Source of the DNA: Phenylobacterium sp.
GTDB taxonomy: Bacteria; Pseudomonadota; Alphaproteobacteria; Caulobacterales; Caulobacteraceae
Assembly (NCBI RefSeq): GCF_013822795.1
Contig: NZ_PNLB01000010.1
Coordinates: 92,920-156,919, forward strand
Reading direction: 5' to 3'
DNA: 64,000 nt
Shown here: piece after piece, positions 25,907-35,946 of the stretch
How the letters are laid out: each line of letters starts with the position of its first letter
Position numbering within the stretch: position 1 is the stretch's first letter
Notes under the pieces: model-generated
The model's database searches: none
The model's input: the letters and a program-made list of their open reading frames with translations, nothing else
Told to the model about the DNA's origin: nothing
Made by a program: the position numbers and the translations under genes

Positions 25907-26419
25907 ATGAAACGCCTGATCTTGAGCCTTGCTGCGGCTGCTGCTGTCGCCGGCCCGATGGCGTTCGCCACCTCGGCCCTGGCCGACGACGACCATCGCG
26001 GCCGCGGCCGCGACCGTCACGAACAGCGCTGGGACAAGCACGACCGTCGTGATTGGGATCATCGCGGGGGCTACGACCGCCGCGATTGGGATCGCCGCGG
26101 CGAGCGCTGGGGTCGTCACGACAACGGCCACCACAAGGGCTGGGATCGCGGCCGCCACAACGGCTACTACTACAACAGCCGCTGGTACTACGGCCCGCCG
26201 CCGCAGGCCTATTACGGCAATCCGTACTACCGCCCGGGCTACGCCGCCTGGCGCCGCGGGGCGCACCTGCCGCCGTATTACCGAGGCTATGTGGTCAACG
26301 ACTATCACCACTACCACCTGCGCCAGCCGCCGCGCGGCTACGCCTGGTACCGGGTCGGGGATGACTATCTGCTGGCGGCGATCGCCACCGGCATCATCTT
26401 CGATATCATCAACAACTAG
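25907..26419 (+). CDS. RcnB-family periplasmic protein
   Basis: A 170-residue exported protein with a signal peptide (MKRLILSLAAAAAVAGPMAF). Residues 27-110 are extremely rich in His, Arg, Asp, Gly and Tyr (DDHRGRGRDRHEQRWDKHDR). The C-terminal 50 residues form the RcnB domain (GAHLPPYYRGYVVNDYHHYH, ending ATGIIFDIINN). E. coli RcnB acts in nickel/cobalt homeostasis; in alphaproteobacteria such proteins are often envelope-stress linked. The His-rich linker could bind metals. A bidirectional terminator follows. Confidence 0.87.
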   Translation: MKRLILSLAAAAAVAGPMAFATSALADDDHRGRGRDRHEQRWDKHDRRDWDHRGGYDRRDWDRRGERWGRHDNGHHKGWDRGRHNGYYYNSRWYYGPPPQAYYGNPYYRPGYAAWRRGAHLPPYYRGYVVNDYHHYHLRQPPRGYAWYRVGDDYLLAAIATGIIFDIINN

Positions 26420-26432
26420 TTGAACCGACAAA

Positions 26433-26464
26433 GAAAAACGCCCCGGATCACTCCGGGGCGTTTT
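26433..26464. terminator. Bidirectional intrinsic terminator
   Basis: AAAAACGCCCCGGA-TCAC-TCCGGGGCGTTTT: about 9 bp GC stem flanked by an A-run on one side and a T-run on the other, so it works for both the RcnB gene (+) and gatB (-). Confidence 0.92.
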
Positions 26465-26465
26465 G

Positions 26466-27962
26466 CTATTCGATGCCCAGCTTGGCCTTGAGCAGGCCGT
26501 TGACCGCGCCCGGGTTGGCCTTGCCGCCGGTGGCCTTCATGACCTGGCCGACGAACCATCCGATCGCCTGGGGCTTTTCCTTCACCGCCTGCGCCTGACC
26601 CGGATTGGCGGCGATCAGCTCCTCGATGATCTTCTCGAGCGCGCCGGTGTCGGACACCTGCTGCAGCCCCTGTTTCTCGACGATGTCCCGCGCTCGACCT
26701 TCGCCGGCCCACATGCGCTCGAAGACGTCCTTGGCGATCTTCGAGGAGATCACCCCCTCTTCGATCAACGCCACCAGCTCGGCGATGGCGTCCGGCTTCA
26801 GCGGGCTGTCCTCGATGTCCAGGCTTCCGGCCGTCAGCTTGGCGGCCAGTTCGTTGGTCACCCAGTTGGAGGTCAGCTTGGCGTCGCGCCCCTTGGCGGC
26901 TTCTTCGAAAAAGTCGGCGCGGGCCTGCTCGGTGATCAGCACGCCGGCGTCGTAGGCCGACAGGCCGTACTGCGACTGCAGCCGCGCCTTCTTGGCGTCC
27001 GGCAGTTCAGGCAGGTCGGCTTCGATCGCCTTCACCCAGGCCGCGTCCAGTTCCAGCGGCAGCAGGTCCGGATCGGGGAAGTAGCGATAGTCGTGCGCCT
27101 CTTCCTTGGAGCGCATCGACCGCGTCTCGCCCTTGTTCGGGTCGAACAGCCGGGTCTCCTGGTCGATCTTGCCGCCGTCTTCGAGGATCTCGATCTGGCG
27201 GCGCGCCTCGTACTCGATCGCCTGCTGAATGAAGCGGTACGAGTTGACGTTCTTGATCTCGCAGCGCGTGCCCAGATGGCTAAAATCGCCGGTCTCGCGG
27301 AACTTCTCGTAGGCGCCGGGACGGCAGACCGAGACGTTCACGTCGGCGCGCAGGTTGCCCTTCTCCATGTCGCCGTCGCAGGTGCCCAGATAGACCAGGA
27401 TGGTGCGCAGCTTCTTCACATAGGCCGCGGCCTCGGCCGACGTGCGCATGTGCGGACGCGAGACGATTTCCATCAGCGCCGTGCCGGCCCGGTTCAGGTC
27501 GACATAGGTCGAGTTCGGATCCTGGTCGTGCAGGCTCTTGCCGGCGTCCTGCTCCAGGTGCAGGCGCTCGATGCCGACCGTGAAGGTCGTGCCGTCGTCA
27601 TGCTCGACGATGACTTCGCCCTCACCGACGATCGGGTCCTTGAACTGGCTGATCTGATAGCCTTGCGGCAGGTCCGGATAGAAATAGTTCTTCCGGTCGA
27701 AGTGGCTCTTCAGATTGATCTGGGCCTTCAGGCCAAGACCGGTCTTCACCGCCTGCTCGACGCAGTGCTTGTTGATGACCGGCAGCATGCCGGGCATCGC
27801 AGCGTCGACCAGCGAAACCTGCTGGTTCGGACCCGCGCCGAATCCCACCGCCGCGCCGGAGAACAGCTTGGCGTTCGAGGCGACCTGAGCATGAACCTCC
27901 AGGCCCAGAACCATTTCCCATTGGCCGGTGCGGCCGGCGATCTGCTTCGACGTATCAGTCAT
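26466..27962 (-). CDS. gatB: Asp/Glu-tRNA amidotransferase subunit B
   Basis: A 498-residue GatB. It opens [14 protein letters not shown], has [19 protein letters not shown] (kinase/transamidase core) and [19 protein letters not shown], and ends with the GatB/YqeY tail ([14 protein letters not shown]). The complex GatCAB converts Asp-tRNA(Asn) and/or Glu-tRNA(Gln) to the amidated forms using ammonia from GatA. It is separated from gatC-gatA on the same strand by two plus-strand genes (28084-29503), so it has its own promoter in 27963-28083. Confidence 0.97.
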   Translation of the reverse strand: MTDTSKQIAGRTGQWEMVLGLEVHAQVASNAKLFSGAAVGFGAGPNQQVSLVDAAMPGMLPVINKHCVEQAVKTGLGLKAQINLKSHFDRKNYFYPDLPQGYQISQFKDPIVGEGEVIVEHDDGTTFTVGIERLHLEQDAGKSLHDQDPNSTYVDLNRAGTALMEIVSRPHMRTSAEAAAYVKKLRTILVYLGTCDGDMEKGNLRADVNVSVCRPGAYEKFRETGDFSHLGTRCEIKNVNSYRFIQQAIEYEARRQIEILEDGGKIDQETRLFDPNKGETRSMRSKEEAHDYRYFPDPDLLPLELDAAWVKAIEADLPELPDAKKARLQSQYGLSAYDAGVLITEQARADFFEEAAKGRDAKLTSNWVTNELAAKLTAGSLDIEDSPLKPDAIAELVALIEEGVISSKIAKDVFERMWAGEGRARDIVEKQGLQQVSDTGALEKIIEELIAANPGQAQAVKEKPQAIGWFVGQVMKATGGKANPGAVNGLLKAKLGIE

Positions 27963-28083
27963 GGCCGCTTCCTAGCGCCCCTCGCGCGCGAGCGAAAGCG
28001 GGGCCCTCGAAATCCCTTGCGCGAAAGGCGGAACTGGCGCTGAAATCCGCGCCGCAAAACCTGGGGATGAGGAAACACCCGAA

Positions 28084-28401
28084 ATGATGAAAACGTTTAC
28101 TGCCGGCCTCGTCGGCCTGTCGCTCTCGCTCGGCGCCATGGCCGCCCCGGCCCTCGCTCAGGACGCCCACGCCGGCCACGCCGCGGCTCTGTCGGCCGCC
28201 GACACCCCGATCGAAACCATCGCCGCGACCCCGGAAGGCAAGGCCGCCCTGGACAAGAACCTCCCGGGCCTGACCACCCATGAGGCCTACGACCAGTTCA
28301 AGGGCATGAGCCTGAAGCAGGTTCAGCCGATGAGCGGCGGCGCCATCAGCGACGACGCCCTGAAGGCCCTGCAGGCCGACCTCGACAAGCTGAAGAAGTA
28401 A
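28084..28401 (+). CDS. Small exported hypothetical protein
   Basis: A 105-residue protein with a signal peptide (MMKTFTAGLVGLSLSLGAMAAPALA). The mature part is acidic and Ala-rich and holds a conserved-looking segment PEGKAALDKNLPGLTTHEAY. The C-terminus is Lys-rich helix (LQADLDKLKK). No domain named. A terminator follows. It lies between gatB and the slipin gene on the opposite strand from gatB. Confidence 0.75.
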   Translation: MMKTFTAGLVGLSLSLGAMAAPALAQDAHAGHAAALSAADTPIETIAATPEGKAALDKNLPGLTTHEAYDQFKGMSLKQVQPMSGGAISDDALKALQADLDKLKK

Positions 28402-28420
28402 GGCCCCGCGCCGAACGACC

Positions 28421-28456
28421 AAGGCCTCCGCCCTTCGCAGGACGGGGGCCTTTTTC
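28421..28456 (+). terminator. Intrinsic terminator
   Basis: An imperfect stem (AAGGCCTCCG with CGGGGGCCTT, about 9 bp) ends in TTTTT at 28450-28455, just after the small exported protein gene. Confidence 0.75.
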
Positions 28457-28570
28457 ATGCGCGCTCGCCGGGCAACCTGGGCCGCTGGCCAAGCGTTTTC
28501 ATCTGTGAGGCCGGTCCCGACGCGAGTGGCCGCCGGGGCGTCCGCGCCCCAATCCAGGAAGGCATGTCCG

Positions 28571-29503
28571 ATGCGACAGGCCAGCGCAATTCCCACAACC
28601 CTCTTCTTCCTCATCGCCGCCGCCGGCCTTGGCTTGGCCTATGCGGCCTACAACTCCATGGGCCTCGCGGCCGGGGTCACGATCAGCGCGCTGTCGCTGA
28701 TCGCCGCCGCGCTGGCGGGGGCCGCCACCCGGATCGCCAGCCAATGGGAACGGGCCATCGTGCTGCGCCTCGGGCGCTTCCAGGCCCTACGCGGGCCGGG
28801 ACTGTTCTTCATCGTCCCGATCGTCGACACCGTCGCCTACTGCATCGACATCCGGGTCATCACCTCGTCGTTCAAGGCTGAGAAGACCTTGACCAAGGAC
28901 ACCGTGCCGGTGGACGTCGACGCCGTGCTGTTCTGGAAGGTCGTCGATCCGCAGCGGGCGGCCTTGGAGGTCGAAGACTACGGCGCCGCCATCGCCTGGG
29001 CCTCGCAGACCGCGCTGCGCGACGTGATCGGCAAGACCATGCTCGCTGACATGCTCGAAGGCCGCGAGAAGATCAGCCGCGAGCTGGGCCGGATCATCGA
29101 CGACCGCAGCCAGCCCTGGGGCGTCAAGGTCATCTCGGTCGAACTGAAGGACGTGCTGATCCCCGCCGGCCTCGAGGACGCCATGTCGATGCAGGCCCAG
29201 GCCGAGCGCGAGCGTCAGGCCCGGATCATCCTCGGGGACTCCGAACGCCAGGTCGCCGAGAAGTTCCAGGAGGCGGCGCGAACCTACGCCGACGATCCGA
29301 CCGCGTTCCACCTGCGGGCGATGAACATGCTCTACGAAGGGCTCAAACAGAACTCGACCATCGTCGTCGTGCCCTCGACCGCGGTCGAGACCATGAACCT
29401 GGGCGGCATGATGGGAACCACCGCCCTTGGTCTGGAACTGGAACGCCGGCGCGAACGCAAGGTCCGCGAGCACCGGCCGACGGCGGTCAGGCCTGCAGCC
29501 TGA
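28571..29503 (+). CDS. Slipin (SPFH/stomatin-like) membrane protein
   Basis: A 310-residue SPFH protein. Two hydrophobic segments at about 8-50 (TTLFFLIAAAGLGLAYAAY and SALSLIAAALAGAA) anchor it, followed by the SPFH/Band-7 domain (RAIVLRLGRFQALRGPGLFF to AEKFQEAARTY) and a coiled-coil tail. The family forms ring oligomers in membrane microdomains. ATG 28571 has GGAAGG upstream; the frame opening at 28457 adds 38 residues with no signal. Function here is unknown. No NfeD protease partner gene is adjacent. Confidence 0.88.
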   Translation: MRQASAIPTTLFFLIAAAGLGLAYAAYNSMGLAAGVTISALSLIAAALAGAATRIASQWERAIVLRLGRFQALRGPGLFFIVPIVDTVAYCIDIRVITSSFKAEKTLTKDTVPVDVDAVLFWKVVDPQRAALEVEDYGAAIAWASQTALRDVIGKTMLADMLEGREKISRELGRIIDDRSQPWGVKVISVELKDVLIPAGLEDAMSMQAQAERERQARIILGDSERQVAEKFQEAARTYADDPTAFHLRAMNMLYEGLKQNSTIVVVPSTAVETMNLGGMMGTTALGLELERRRERKVREHRPTAVRPAA

Positions 29504-29518
29504 CCGCCGCGGCGCGGC

Positions 29519-30991
29519 CTACCACCACTTGGCGGGCTTGGTCTTGAAGTCGGCGGCCTTCTCGATCGCGCCGCCAAGCGAGAACAGCGTGCCCTCGTCC
29601 AGCGCCTTGCCGATCAGCTGCAGACCGAGCGGCAGGCCATTGGCGTCGACGCCGGCCGGAATGCTCATGCCCGGCAGGCCGGCCAGGTTCACCGTCACGG
29701 TGAAGATGTCGTTCAGGTACATCGCCACCGGATCGTCGGCGTTCTCGCCCAGCCCGAACGCCGCCGAGGGCGCGGTCGGGGTCAGCAGAGCGTCAACTTT
29801 CTGGAAGGCCTGGTCGAAGTCGTCGGCGATCCGGCGACGGACCTTCAGCGCCTTGACGTAATAGGCGTCATAGTAGCCAGCCGACAGCACATAGGTGCCG
29901 ATCAGGATACGGCGCTTCACCTCGGCCCCGAAGCCGGCGGCGCGGGTGTTCTCGTAGGTTTCGGTCAGGTTGCCGCCGTTCTCGCGCAGGCCGAAGCGCA
30001 TGCCGTCATAGCGCGCGAGGTTCGACGAGGCCTCGGCCGGGGCGACAATGTAATAGGCCGGCAGGGCGTACTTGGTGTGCGGCAGGGAGACCTCGACGAT
30101 CTCGCAGCCGGCTTCCTTGAGCCAGGCGATGCCCTGCTCCCAGAGCTTCTCGATCTCGGGCGGCATGCCGTCGACGCGGTATTCCTTCGGAATGCCGACC
30201 CGCAGGCCCTTCACCGACTTGCCAACGAAGCTCGGGTAGTCGGGAGTTTCGATATCCAGGCTGGTGGAGTCCTTCGGGTCGTGGCCCGACATCGACTTCA
30301 GCAGGATCGCGGCGTCCTCGACGGTCTTGGCGATCGGGCCGGCCTGATCGAGCGACGAGGCGAAGGCGACCACGCCCCAGCGCGAGCAACGGCCGTAGGT
30401 CGGCTTGATCCCGACGGTGCCGGTGAAAGCGGCCGGCTGGCGGATCGAACCGCCGGTGTCGGTCGCGGTCGCGCCCAGGCATAGGTCGGCGGCGACCGCA
30501 GCGGCCGAACCGCCGGACGAGCCGCCGGGGGTCAGCTTGGCGTTGGAGCCTTCCGACCGCCACGGGTTCACCACCGGTCCGAACGCCGAGGTCTCGTTCG
30601 ACGAGCCCATGGCGAACTCGTCGAGGTTCAGCTTGCCGAGCATCACCGCCCCGTCGCGCCACAGGTTGGCGGTGACGGTGGATTCGTAGGTCGGGACGAA
30701 GTTGCCAAGGATGTTCGAGCAGGCGGTGGAGCGGACGCCCTCGGTGCAGAACAGGTCCTTGATGCCCAGAGGCGCGCCGTCGAGCGCGCCGGCCTCGCCT
30801 TTCGCCCGGCGGGCGTCGGAGGCCTTGGCCATCTCGATGGCCTTTTCCGGGGTTTCGAGGATGTAGGCGTTCAGCGGCTTGGCCGCGGCGACGACGTCGA
30901 CGTGCGCCTTGGTCAGCTCTTCCGAGGAGAACGACTTGTCGGCCAGGCCGTCGAGGGCGGCCTTCAGGGTCAGGGAGGTGAGCGCGCTCAT
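29519..30991 (-). CDS. gatA: Asp/Glu-tRNA amidotransferase subunit A
   Basis: A 490-residue amidase. The Ser-cisSer-Lys triad is visible: Lys in LGIKDLFC, cis-Ser in [11 protein letters not shown], and the nucleophile Ser in [11 protein letters not shown]. It hydrolyses glutamine to supply ammonia to GatB. Its ATG shares one base with the gatC stop at 30991, so gatC and gatA are translationally coupled. It ends 15 bases from the convergent slipin gene. Confidence 0.97.
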   Translation of the reverse strand: MSALTSLTLKAALDGLADKSFSSEELTKAHVDVVAAAKPLNAYILETPEKAIEMAKASDARRAKGEAGALDGAPLGIKDLFCTEGVRSTACSNILGNFVPTYESTVTANLWRDGAVMLGKLNLDEFAMGSSNETSAFGPVVNPWRSEGSNAKLTPGGSSGGSAAAVAADLCLGATATDTGGSIRQPAAFTGTVGIKPTYGRCSRWGVVAFASSLDQAGPIAKTVEDAAILLKSMSGHDPKDSTSLDIETPDYPSFVGKSVKGLRVGIPKEYRVDGMPPEIEKLWEQGIAWLKEAGCEIVEVSLPHTKYALPAYYIVAPAEASSNLARYDGMRFGLRENGGNLTETYENTRAAGFGAEVKRRILIGTYVLSAGYYDAYYVKALKVRRRIADDFDQAFQKVDALLTPTAPSAAFGLGENADDPVAMYLNDIFTVTVNLAGLPGMSIPAGVDANGLPLGLQLIGKALDEGTLFSLGGAIEKAADFKTKPAKWW

Positions 30992-31278
30992 TATTCCACC
31001 ACCTTCGGCACGACGAAGAAGCCATCCACGGTTTTCGGCGCGTTCGACAGCACCTTGGCCGGATCGCCGCCGTCGGTGACCACGTCCTCGCGCATCGGCA
31101 GCGTCACGGCCACGGCCGAGGTCATCGGCTCGACCCCGTCGGTGTCGACTTCGCCCAGTTGCTCGATCCAGGTCATGATCCCGGTCAGCTCCTTGGCGAG
31201 CGCTTCCAGCTTGTCCTCGGGCTCGGCGATCCGCGCGAGCCTCGCGACCTTACGAACGGTCGCGGCGTCGATGGCCAT
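30991..31278 (-). CDS. gatC: Asp/Glu-tRNA amidotransferase subunit C
   Basis: A 95-residue GatC that wraps around GatA and stabilises the complex. Typical features are [12 protein letters not shown] near the start and [18 protein letters not shown] in the middle, and the C-terminal FFVVPKVVE. It is the first gene of the gatC-gatA unit and is divergent from ruvX; the shared 78-base gap must hold both promoters. Confidence 0.96.
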   Translation of the reverse strand: MAIDAATVRKVARLARIAEPEDKLEALAKELTGIMTWIEQLGEVDTDGVEPMTSAVAVTLPMREDVVTDGGDPAKVLSNAPKTVDGFFVVPKVVE

Positions 31279-31356
31279 GGGGCCCTCCTAATGGTTCGAG
31301 GCAGGGGTTAGCCGCGCGGGCCTCCCTTTGACAAGCGATGACCGCTAAGAAGCGGC

Positions 31357-31830
31357 ATGGCTGTCGTAGATCTGACCGAACTTCCCGCCCTTTTGCCGCG
31401 CTATAGCGCCCTCATGGGGCTCGATCTGGGCGAGAAGACCATCGGCGTCGCCGTGTCGGACGTCACCCGCATGGTCGCCAGTCCCCTGGAGCTGATCCGC
31501 AAGACCAAGTTCACGGCCGAGGCGAACCGCCTGTTCGCCCTGATCGACGAGCGCGAGGTGGGCGCGATCGTCATCGGACTGCCGGTCAATATGGACGGCA
31601 CGGAGGGAACGCGCTGCCAGTCCAACCGCGCCTTCGCACGCAATCTTCTGCGGCTCCGCGACATCCCGATCGCATTCTGGGACGAGCGGATGTCGACCAT
31701 GGCGGTGAACCGGGTGCTGATCGAAGAGGCCGACGTCTCCCGCTCCAGGCGCGCCGACCTCGTCGACAAGCTGGCGGCGGCTTGGATCCTCCAGGGCGCG
31801 GTCGATCGACTGGGCGAGCTGGAGCGTTAG
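31357..31830 (+). CDS. ruvX: Putative pre-16S rRNA nuclease YqgF/RuvX
   Basis: A 157-residue RNase H-fold protein. Motifs are LMGLDLGEKTIGVAVSD (first catalytic Asp), IVIGLPVNMDGTEG, and the C-terminal DERMSTMAVNR with acidic residues and a final DLVDKLAAAWIL. It is thought to process the 5' end of 16S rRNA and may resolve Holliday-type junctions. Its stop overlaps the PilZ gene stop by 4 bases (TTAG). Confidence 0.93.
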   Translation: MAVVDLTELPALLPRYSALMGLDLGEKTIGVAVSDVTRMVASPLELIRKTKFTAEANRLFALIDEREVGAIVIGLPVNMDGTEGTRCQSNRAFARNLLRLRDIPIAFWDERMSTMAVNRVLIEEADVSRSRRADLVDKLAAAWILQGAVDRLGELER

Positions 31831-32198
31831 CCCAGCACCGAAATCCGGATCTGGCGCAGCGTTTCGCCCAGGCCGTCCTGGGGCTGGTCGAGATCGTAGG
31901 CGCGCAGCGTCCTGACGCCCACTTCAGGCGGACGGCGCCAGGCCACCTCGACCTCGCGTCCCATGCCGGTGACCAGATCGAGGATGCAGAAGGTGTCGGG
32001 CGCAGGCTCGTCGCCGGGCAGATTGATCCGTAGCCCGCCCTCCGACCGATCGAGGATCACGCAGGGACGCTTTCGCCCGCCCTCCTCGATCAGCAAGGCG
32101 GGCAGAAGCACCGGCTCGCGCGGCGTCGCGCGCCGTTCGATGCCGCCATTGGCCCGAGACCAGCGTTCAGTGGGCGACGTCGTATCAGGTGGTGTCAT
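31827..32198 (-). CDS. PilZ-domain c-di-GMP-binding protein
   Basis: A 123-residue single PilZ domain. The c-di-GMP signature is present: RRATPRE (RxxxR motif) and, 25 residues later, DRSEGGLRI (D/NxSxxG motif). So ligand binding is likely. Nothing else is fused to it, so it probably signals by binding a partner protein. Convergent with ruvX. Confidence 0.88.
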   Translation of the reverse strand: MTPPDTTSPTERWSRANGGIERRATPREPVLLPALLIEEGGRKRPCVILDRSEGGLRINLPGDEPAPDTFCILDLVTGMGREVEVAWRRPPEVGVRTLRAYDLDQPQDGLGETLRQIRISVLG

Positions 32199-32313
32199 TG
32201 GGAACTCCGGGGAACGAGCCTATCCTGAGTCAGCGTCCAATCCACAGGGCTGCGCCGCCCCCTGCGCCTCTCCACTTGGCGCCCGTCTCCGCCTCCCCTA
32301 AGAGGGCGCTTTA

Positions 32314-33290
<977 letters not shown>

Positions 33291-33291
<1 letters not shown>

Positions 33292-33881
33292 TGAGCGCGC
33301 TCGCCTCGGTCTGCATCTTCTGCGGGGCCAGTCCCGGCGGAGACGTCGCCTATCGGGCGGCGGCTGAGGCCATGGGCCGGGCGATCGTCGGACGCGGGCT
33401 GCGGCTGGTCTATGGCGGCGCCAAGGTCGGGCTGATGGGGGCTGTGGCCGATGCGGCGCTGGCCGCCGGCGGCGAGGTGATTGGCGTGCTGCCGCACGCC
33501 CTGACCGACAAGGAGATCGCCCACACCGGCCTGACCCGGCTGGAGGTCGTCGCCTCGATGCACGAGCGCAAGGCGCGGATGACCGAGCTGTCGGACGCCT
33601 TCGTCGCCCTTCCGGGCGGGGCCGGCACTCTGGAGGAGATCTTCGAGATCTGGACCTGGGGCCAGCTCGGTTTCCATGCCAAACCGGCCGGGTTCCTGAA
33701 CGTGCGCGGCTATTACGACGGCCTGCGCGGCTTTGTGGACCATGCGGTGGGCGAGGCGTTCCTCAAGGCGCCCCACCGCGACATGCTGATTTTCCGGGAG
33801 GACTGCGACGAGATGCTGGACGCGCTCGCCGCCTACAAACCGCCCGTCGTCGAGAAATGGATCGGACGCCCCGAACTATGA
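33291..33881 (+). CDS. LOG-family (TIGR00730) nucleotide 5'-monophosphate glycosidase-like
   Basis: A 196-residue Rossmann protein. Hallmarks are [10 protein letters not shown] at the start, [19 protein letters not shown], and the PGGAGTLEE active-site motif. In plants LOG releases cytokinin bases from ribotides; bacterial relatives cleave nucleotide monophosphates (PpnN-type). It starts one base into the pyrB stop codon and ends overlapping the next start, so it is embedded in the pyrimidine operon. A role in pyrimidine or purine nucleotide salvage is suggested by this position but not proven. Confidence 0.9.
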
Positions 33882-35164
33882 CCCAACGCCCGACCGCCTT
33901 CGTCAATGCTCGCCTCGTCGATCCCGCCAGCGGCTGGGACGGCCCCGGCGCCCTGCTGGTGCAGGACGGCAAGATCGCCGACGTCGCGCAGGGCGGCGAT
34001 CTCGGATCGCTCTCGGCCGACATCGAGGTCATCGACGCGCGCGGTGCGATGCTGGCGCCCGGCCTGGTCGACCTGCGGGTCAAGACCGGCGAGCCCGGGG
34101 CCGAAACCAAGGAAACGCTCAAGTCCGCGGGGCTGGCCGCCGCCGCCGGCGGCGTGACCTCGATCGTACTGCAGCCCGACACCAATCCGGTGGTGGACGA
34201 GGCTTCGGTCGTCGACTTCATCCTGCGCCGCACGCGCGACATCGAACTGGTCCATGTCTATCCGGCCGGCGCCGCCACCAAGGGCGCCAAGGGCGAACGG
34301 ATGGCCGAAATCGGGCTGATGCGCGAAGCGGGCTGCGTCTACGTCACCGACGCCGACCGCCCGATCGTCAACTCCAAAGTGCTGCAGCGCGTCCTCGCCT
34401 ACGCCAAGAGCTTCAACACCCTGGTCGCCCACCGGCCGGCCGATCCCTGGCTGTCGGCCGGCGCTGCGGCCACCTCCGGCGAGTTCGCCGGGCGCATGGG
34501 CCTGCCCAGCGTGCCGGCCATCGCCGAGAAGATCATGCTGGAGCGCGACCTGGCGCTGGTCGAGCTGACCCGCGCGCCGTTCCTGGTCGACCAGGTGACC
34601 ACCGCCGCGGCGCTCGAGACCCTGGCCCGCGGCAAGGCCAAGGGCCTGCCGGTGACCGCCACCACCTCGATCAACCACCTGTCGTTCAACGAGGTGGACA
34701 TCGGCGACTACCGCACCTTCCTGAAGTTCGACCCGCCGGTGCGCAGCGAGGACGACCGCCAGGCGACGATCGAGGCGCTGGCCAGCGGCCTGATCGACAT
34801 CGTCGTCTCGGCCCACGCTCCGGCTCCGGCGGAAGACAAGCGCCTGCCGTTCGACGAAGCCGCGCCCGGGGCGGTGGGCCTGCAGACGCTGCTGCCCGCC
34901 CTGCTCTCGTTCCAGGACCGCATTCCGCTCATCGACCTGATGCGCACCGTCACCAGCCGCCCGGCCGACCTGCTAGGCCTGCCGGCCGGCAAGCTGGCGA
35001 AGGGCGCGCCGGCCGACCTGGTGCTCTGCGACCTGAACGCGCCGATCGTCGTCGACCTCGACAAGCTGAAGTCGAAGTCGCGCAACTCGCCCTTCGACGG
35101 CCGCCGGCTATTCGGCGAGGTGCTGATGACGCTCGTCGACGGCCGGGTCGTCTACGAGGCCTAG
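33878..35164 (+). CDS. Dihydroorotase homologue lacking catalytic residues (PyrX/PyrC'-like)
   Basis: A 428-residue amidohydrolase-fold protein that would usually be annotated pyrC. The start is ATG 33878, which shares bases with the LOG stop (ATGA). The first zinc-binding motif, normally D-x-H-x-H, reads DLRVKTG here (D65-L-R-V-K69), so both His are absent. The late catalytic Asp (D-H-A-P-H) reads AHAPA (A312-H313). Other folds ([36 protein letters not shown]) are kept. In Pseudomonas such inactive homologues (PyrX) assemble with PyrB. An active dihydroorotase must exist elsewhere. Likely a structural partner of the adjacent PyrB. Confidence 0.85.
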   Translation: MTQRPTAFVNARLVDPASGWDGPGALLVQDGKIADVAQGGDLGSLSADIEVIDARGAMLAPGLVDLRVKTGEPGAETKETLKSAGLAAAAGGVTSIVLQPDTNPVVDEASVVDFILRRTRDIELVHVYPAGAATKGAKGERMAEIGLMREAGCVYVTDADRPIVNSKVLQRVLAYAKSFNTLVAHRPADPWLSAGAAATSGEFAGRMGLPSVPAIAEKIMLERDLALVELTRAPFLVDQVTTAAALETLARGKAKGLPVTATTSINHLSFNEVDIGDYRTFLKFDPPVRSEDDRQATIEALASGLIDIVVSAHAPAPAEDKRLPFDEAAPGAVGLQTLLPALLSFQDRIPLIDLMRTVTSRPADLLGLPAGKLAKGAPADLVLCDLNAPIVVDLDKLKSKSRNSPFDGRRLFGEVLMTLVDGRVVYEA

Positions 35165-35307
35165 CCCAAAAAGTTCTCCTATTGTTCGCAAAACTCGCGT
35201 AGTGGTGGCGCGCTGAACTTCGGCTCTGCGCCGGGGCGCTGCCGCACAAGCTCGCTTGGCCGACGCGCCGCTCAGGGCTACGACAAGGTCAAACTGGGGG
35301 AACGCCG

Positions 35308-35946
35308 ATGCTTGACCAACTCAGCCCCGTGCTGATCGCCGCCGCCATCGTCGGCGGATATCTGCTGGGCTCGATCCCGTTCGGGGTCATCGCCACCCGG
35401 CTCGGCGGCGCCGGCGACGTGCGCAACATCGGTTCGGGCAACATCGGCGCGACCAACGTGCTGCGGACAGGCCGCAAGGACCTGGCGGCGATCACCCTGC
35501 TGGGCGACGGCGGCAAGGGCGCGGTGGCGGTGTTCATCGCCTGGCTGCTGACCCGCAATTCCGGAGCCCAGGCCCAGGCGACGCTGACCGCGCTGGCCGG
35601 CGGGTCGGCTTTCCTCGGCCACCTGTTCCCGGTCTGGCTGAAGTTCAAGGGCGGCAAGGGCGTGGCCACCTTCTTCGGCACCCTGTTGGCGGCGGCCTGG
35701 CCGGTCGGCCTGGCGGCCGGCGCGACCTGGATCGCGATGGCCTTCCTGTTCCGGATCTCGTCGTTGGCGGCGCTGACGGCCGTGGCCCTGGCCCCGATCT
35801 ATGTCTTCCTGCTGGACCGCCCCTACCCGATCGCCGTGATGGCGCTGTTCATGGGCGTGCTCATCTACATCCGCCACAAGGACAACATCGCCCGGCTGCT
35901 GAAGGGCGAGGAGCCCAAGATCGGCAAGAAAAAAGACGCTGCATGA
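35308..35946 (+). CDS. plsY: Acyl-phosphate:glycerol-3-phosphate acyltransferase
   Basis: A 212-residue multi-span inner-membrane enzyme of phospholipid synthesis. Family motifs are LLGSIPFGVI and RNIGSGNIGATNVLR near the N-terminus, and LKFKGGKGVATFFG in the middle. About five hydrophobic segments; C-terminus Lys-rich. GGGGAA precedes the ATG. It ends at the ATGA overlap with dprA. The promoter is probably in the 143 bases before it. Confidence 0.95.
   Translation: MLDQLSPVLIAAAIVGGYLLGSIPFGVIATRLGGAGDVRNIGSGNIGATNVLRTGRKDLAAITLLGDGGKGAVAVFIAWLLTRNSGAQAQATLTALAGGSAFLGHLFPVWLKFKGGKGVATFFGTLLAAAWPVGLAAGATWIAMAFLFRISSLAALTAVALAPIYVFLLDRPYPIAVMALFMGVLIYIRHKDNIARLLKGEEPKIGKKKDAA

Noticed and set aside
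26463..28043. A 526-residue frame on the plus strand opposite gatB
   Set aside because: It is the antisense shadow of gatB, a common effect of high G+C, with no domain or start signal.
29519..31278. Separation of gatB from gatC-gatA as an unusual rearrangement
   Set aside because: gatB is often unlinked from gatCA in bacteria, so it is not noteworthy.
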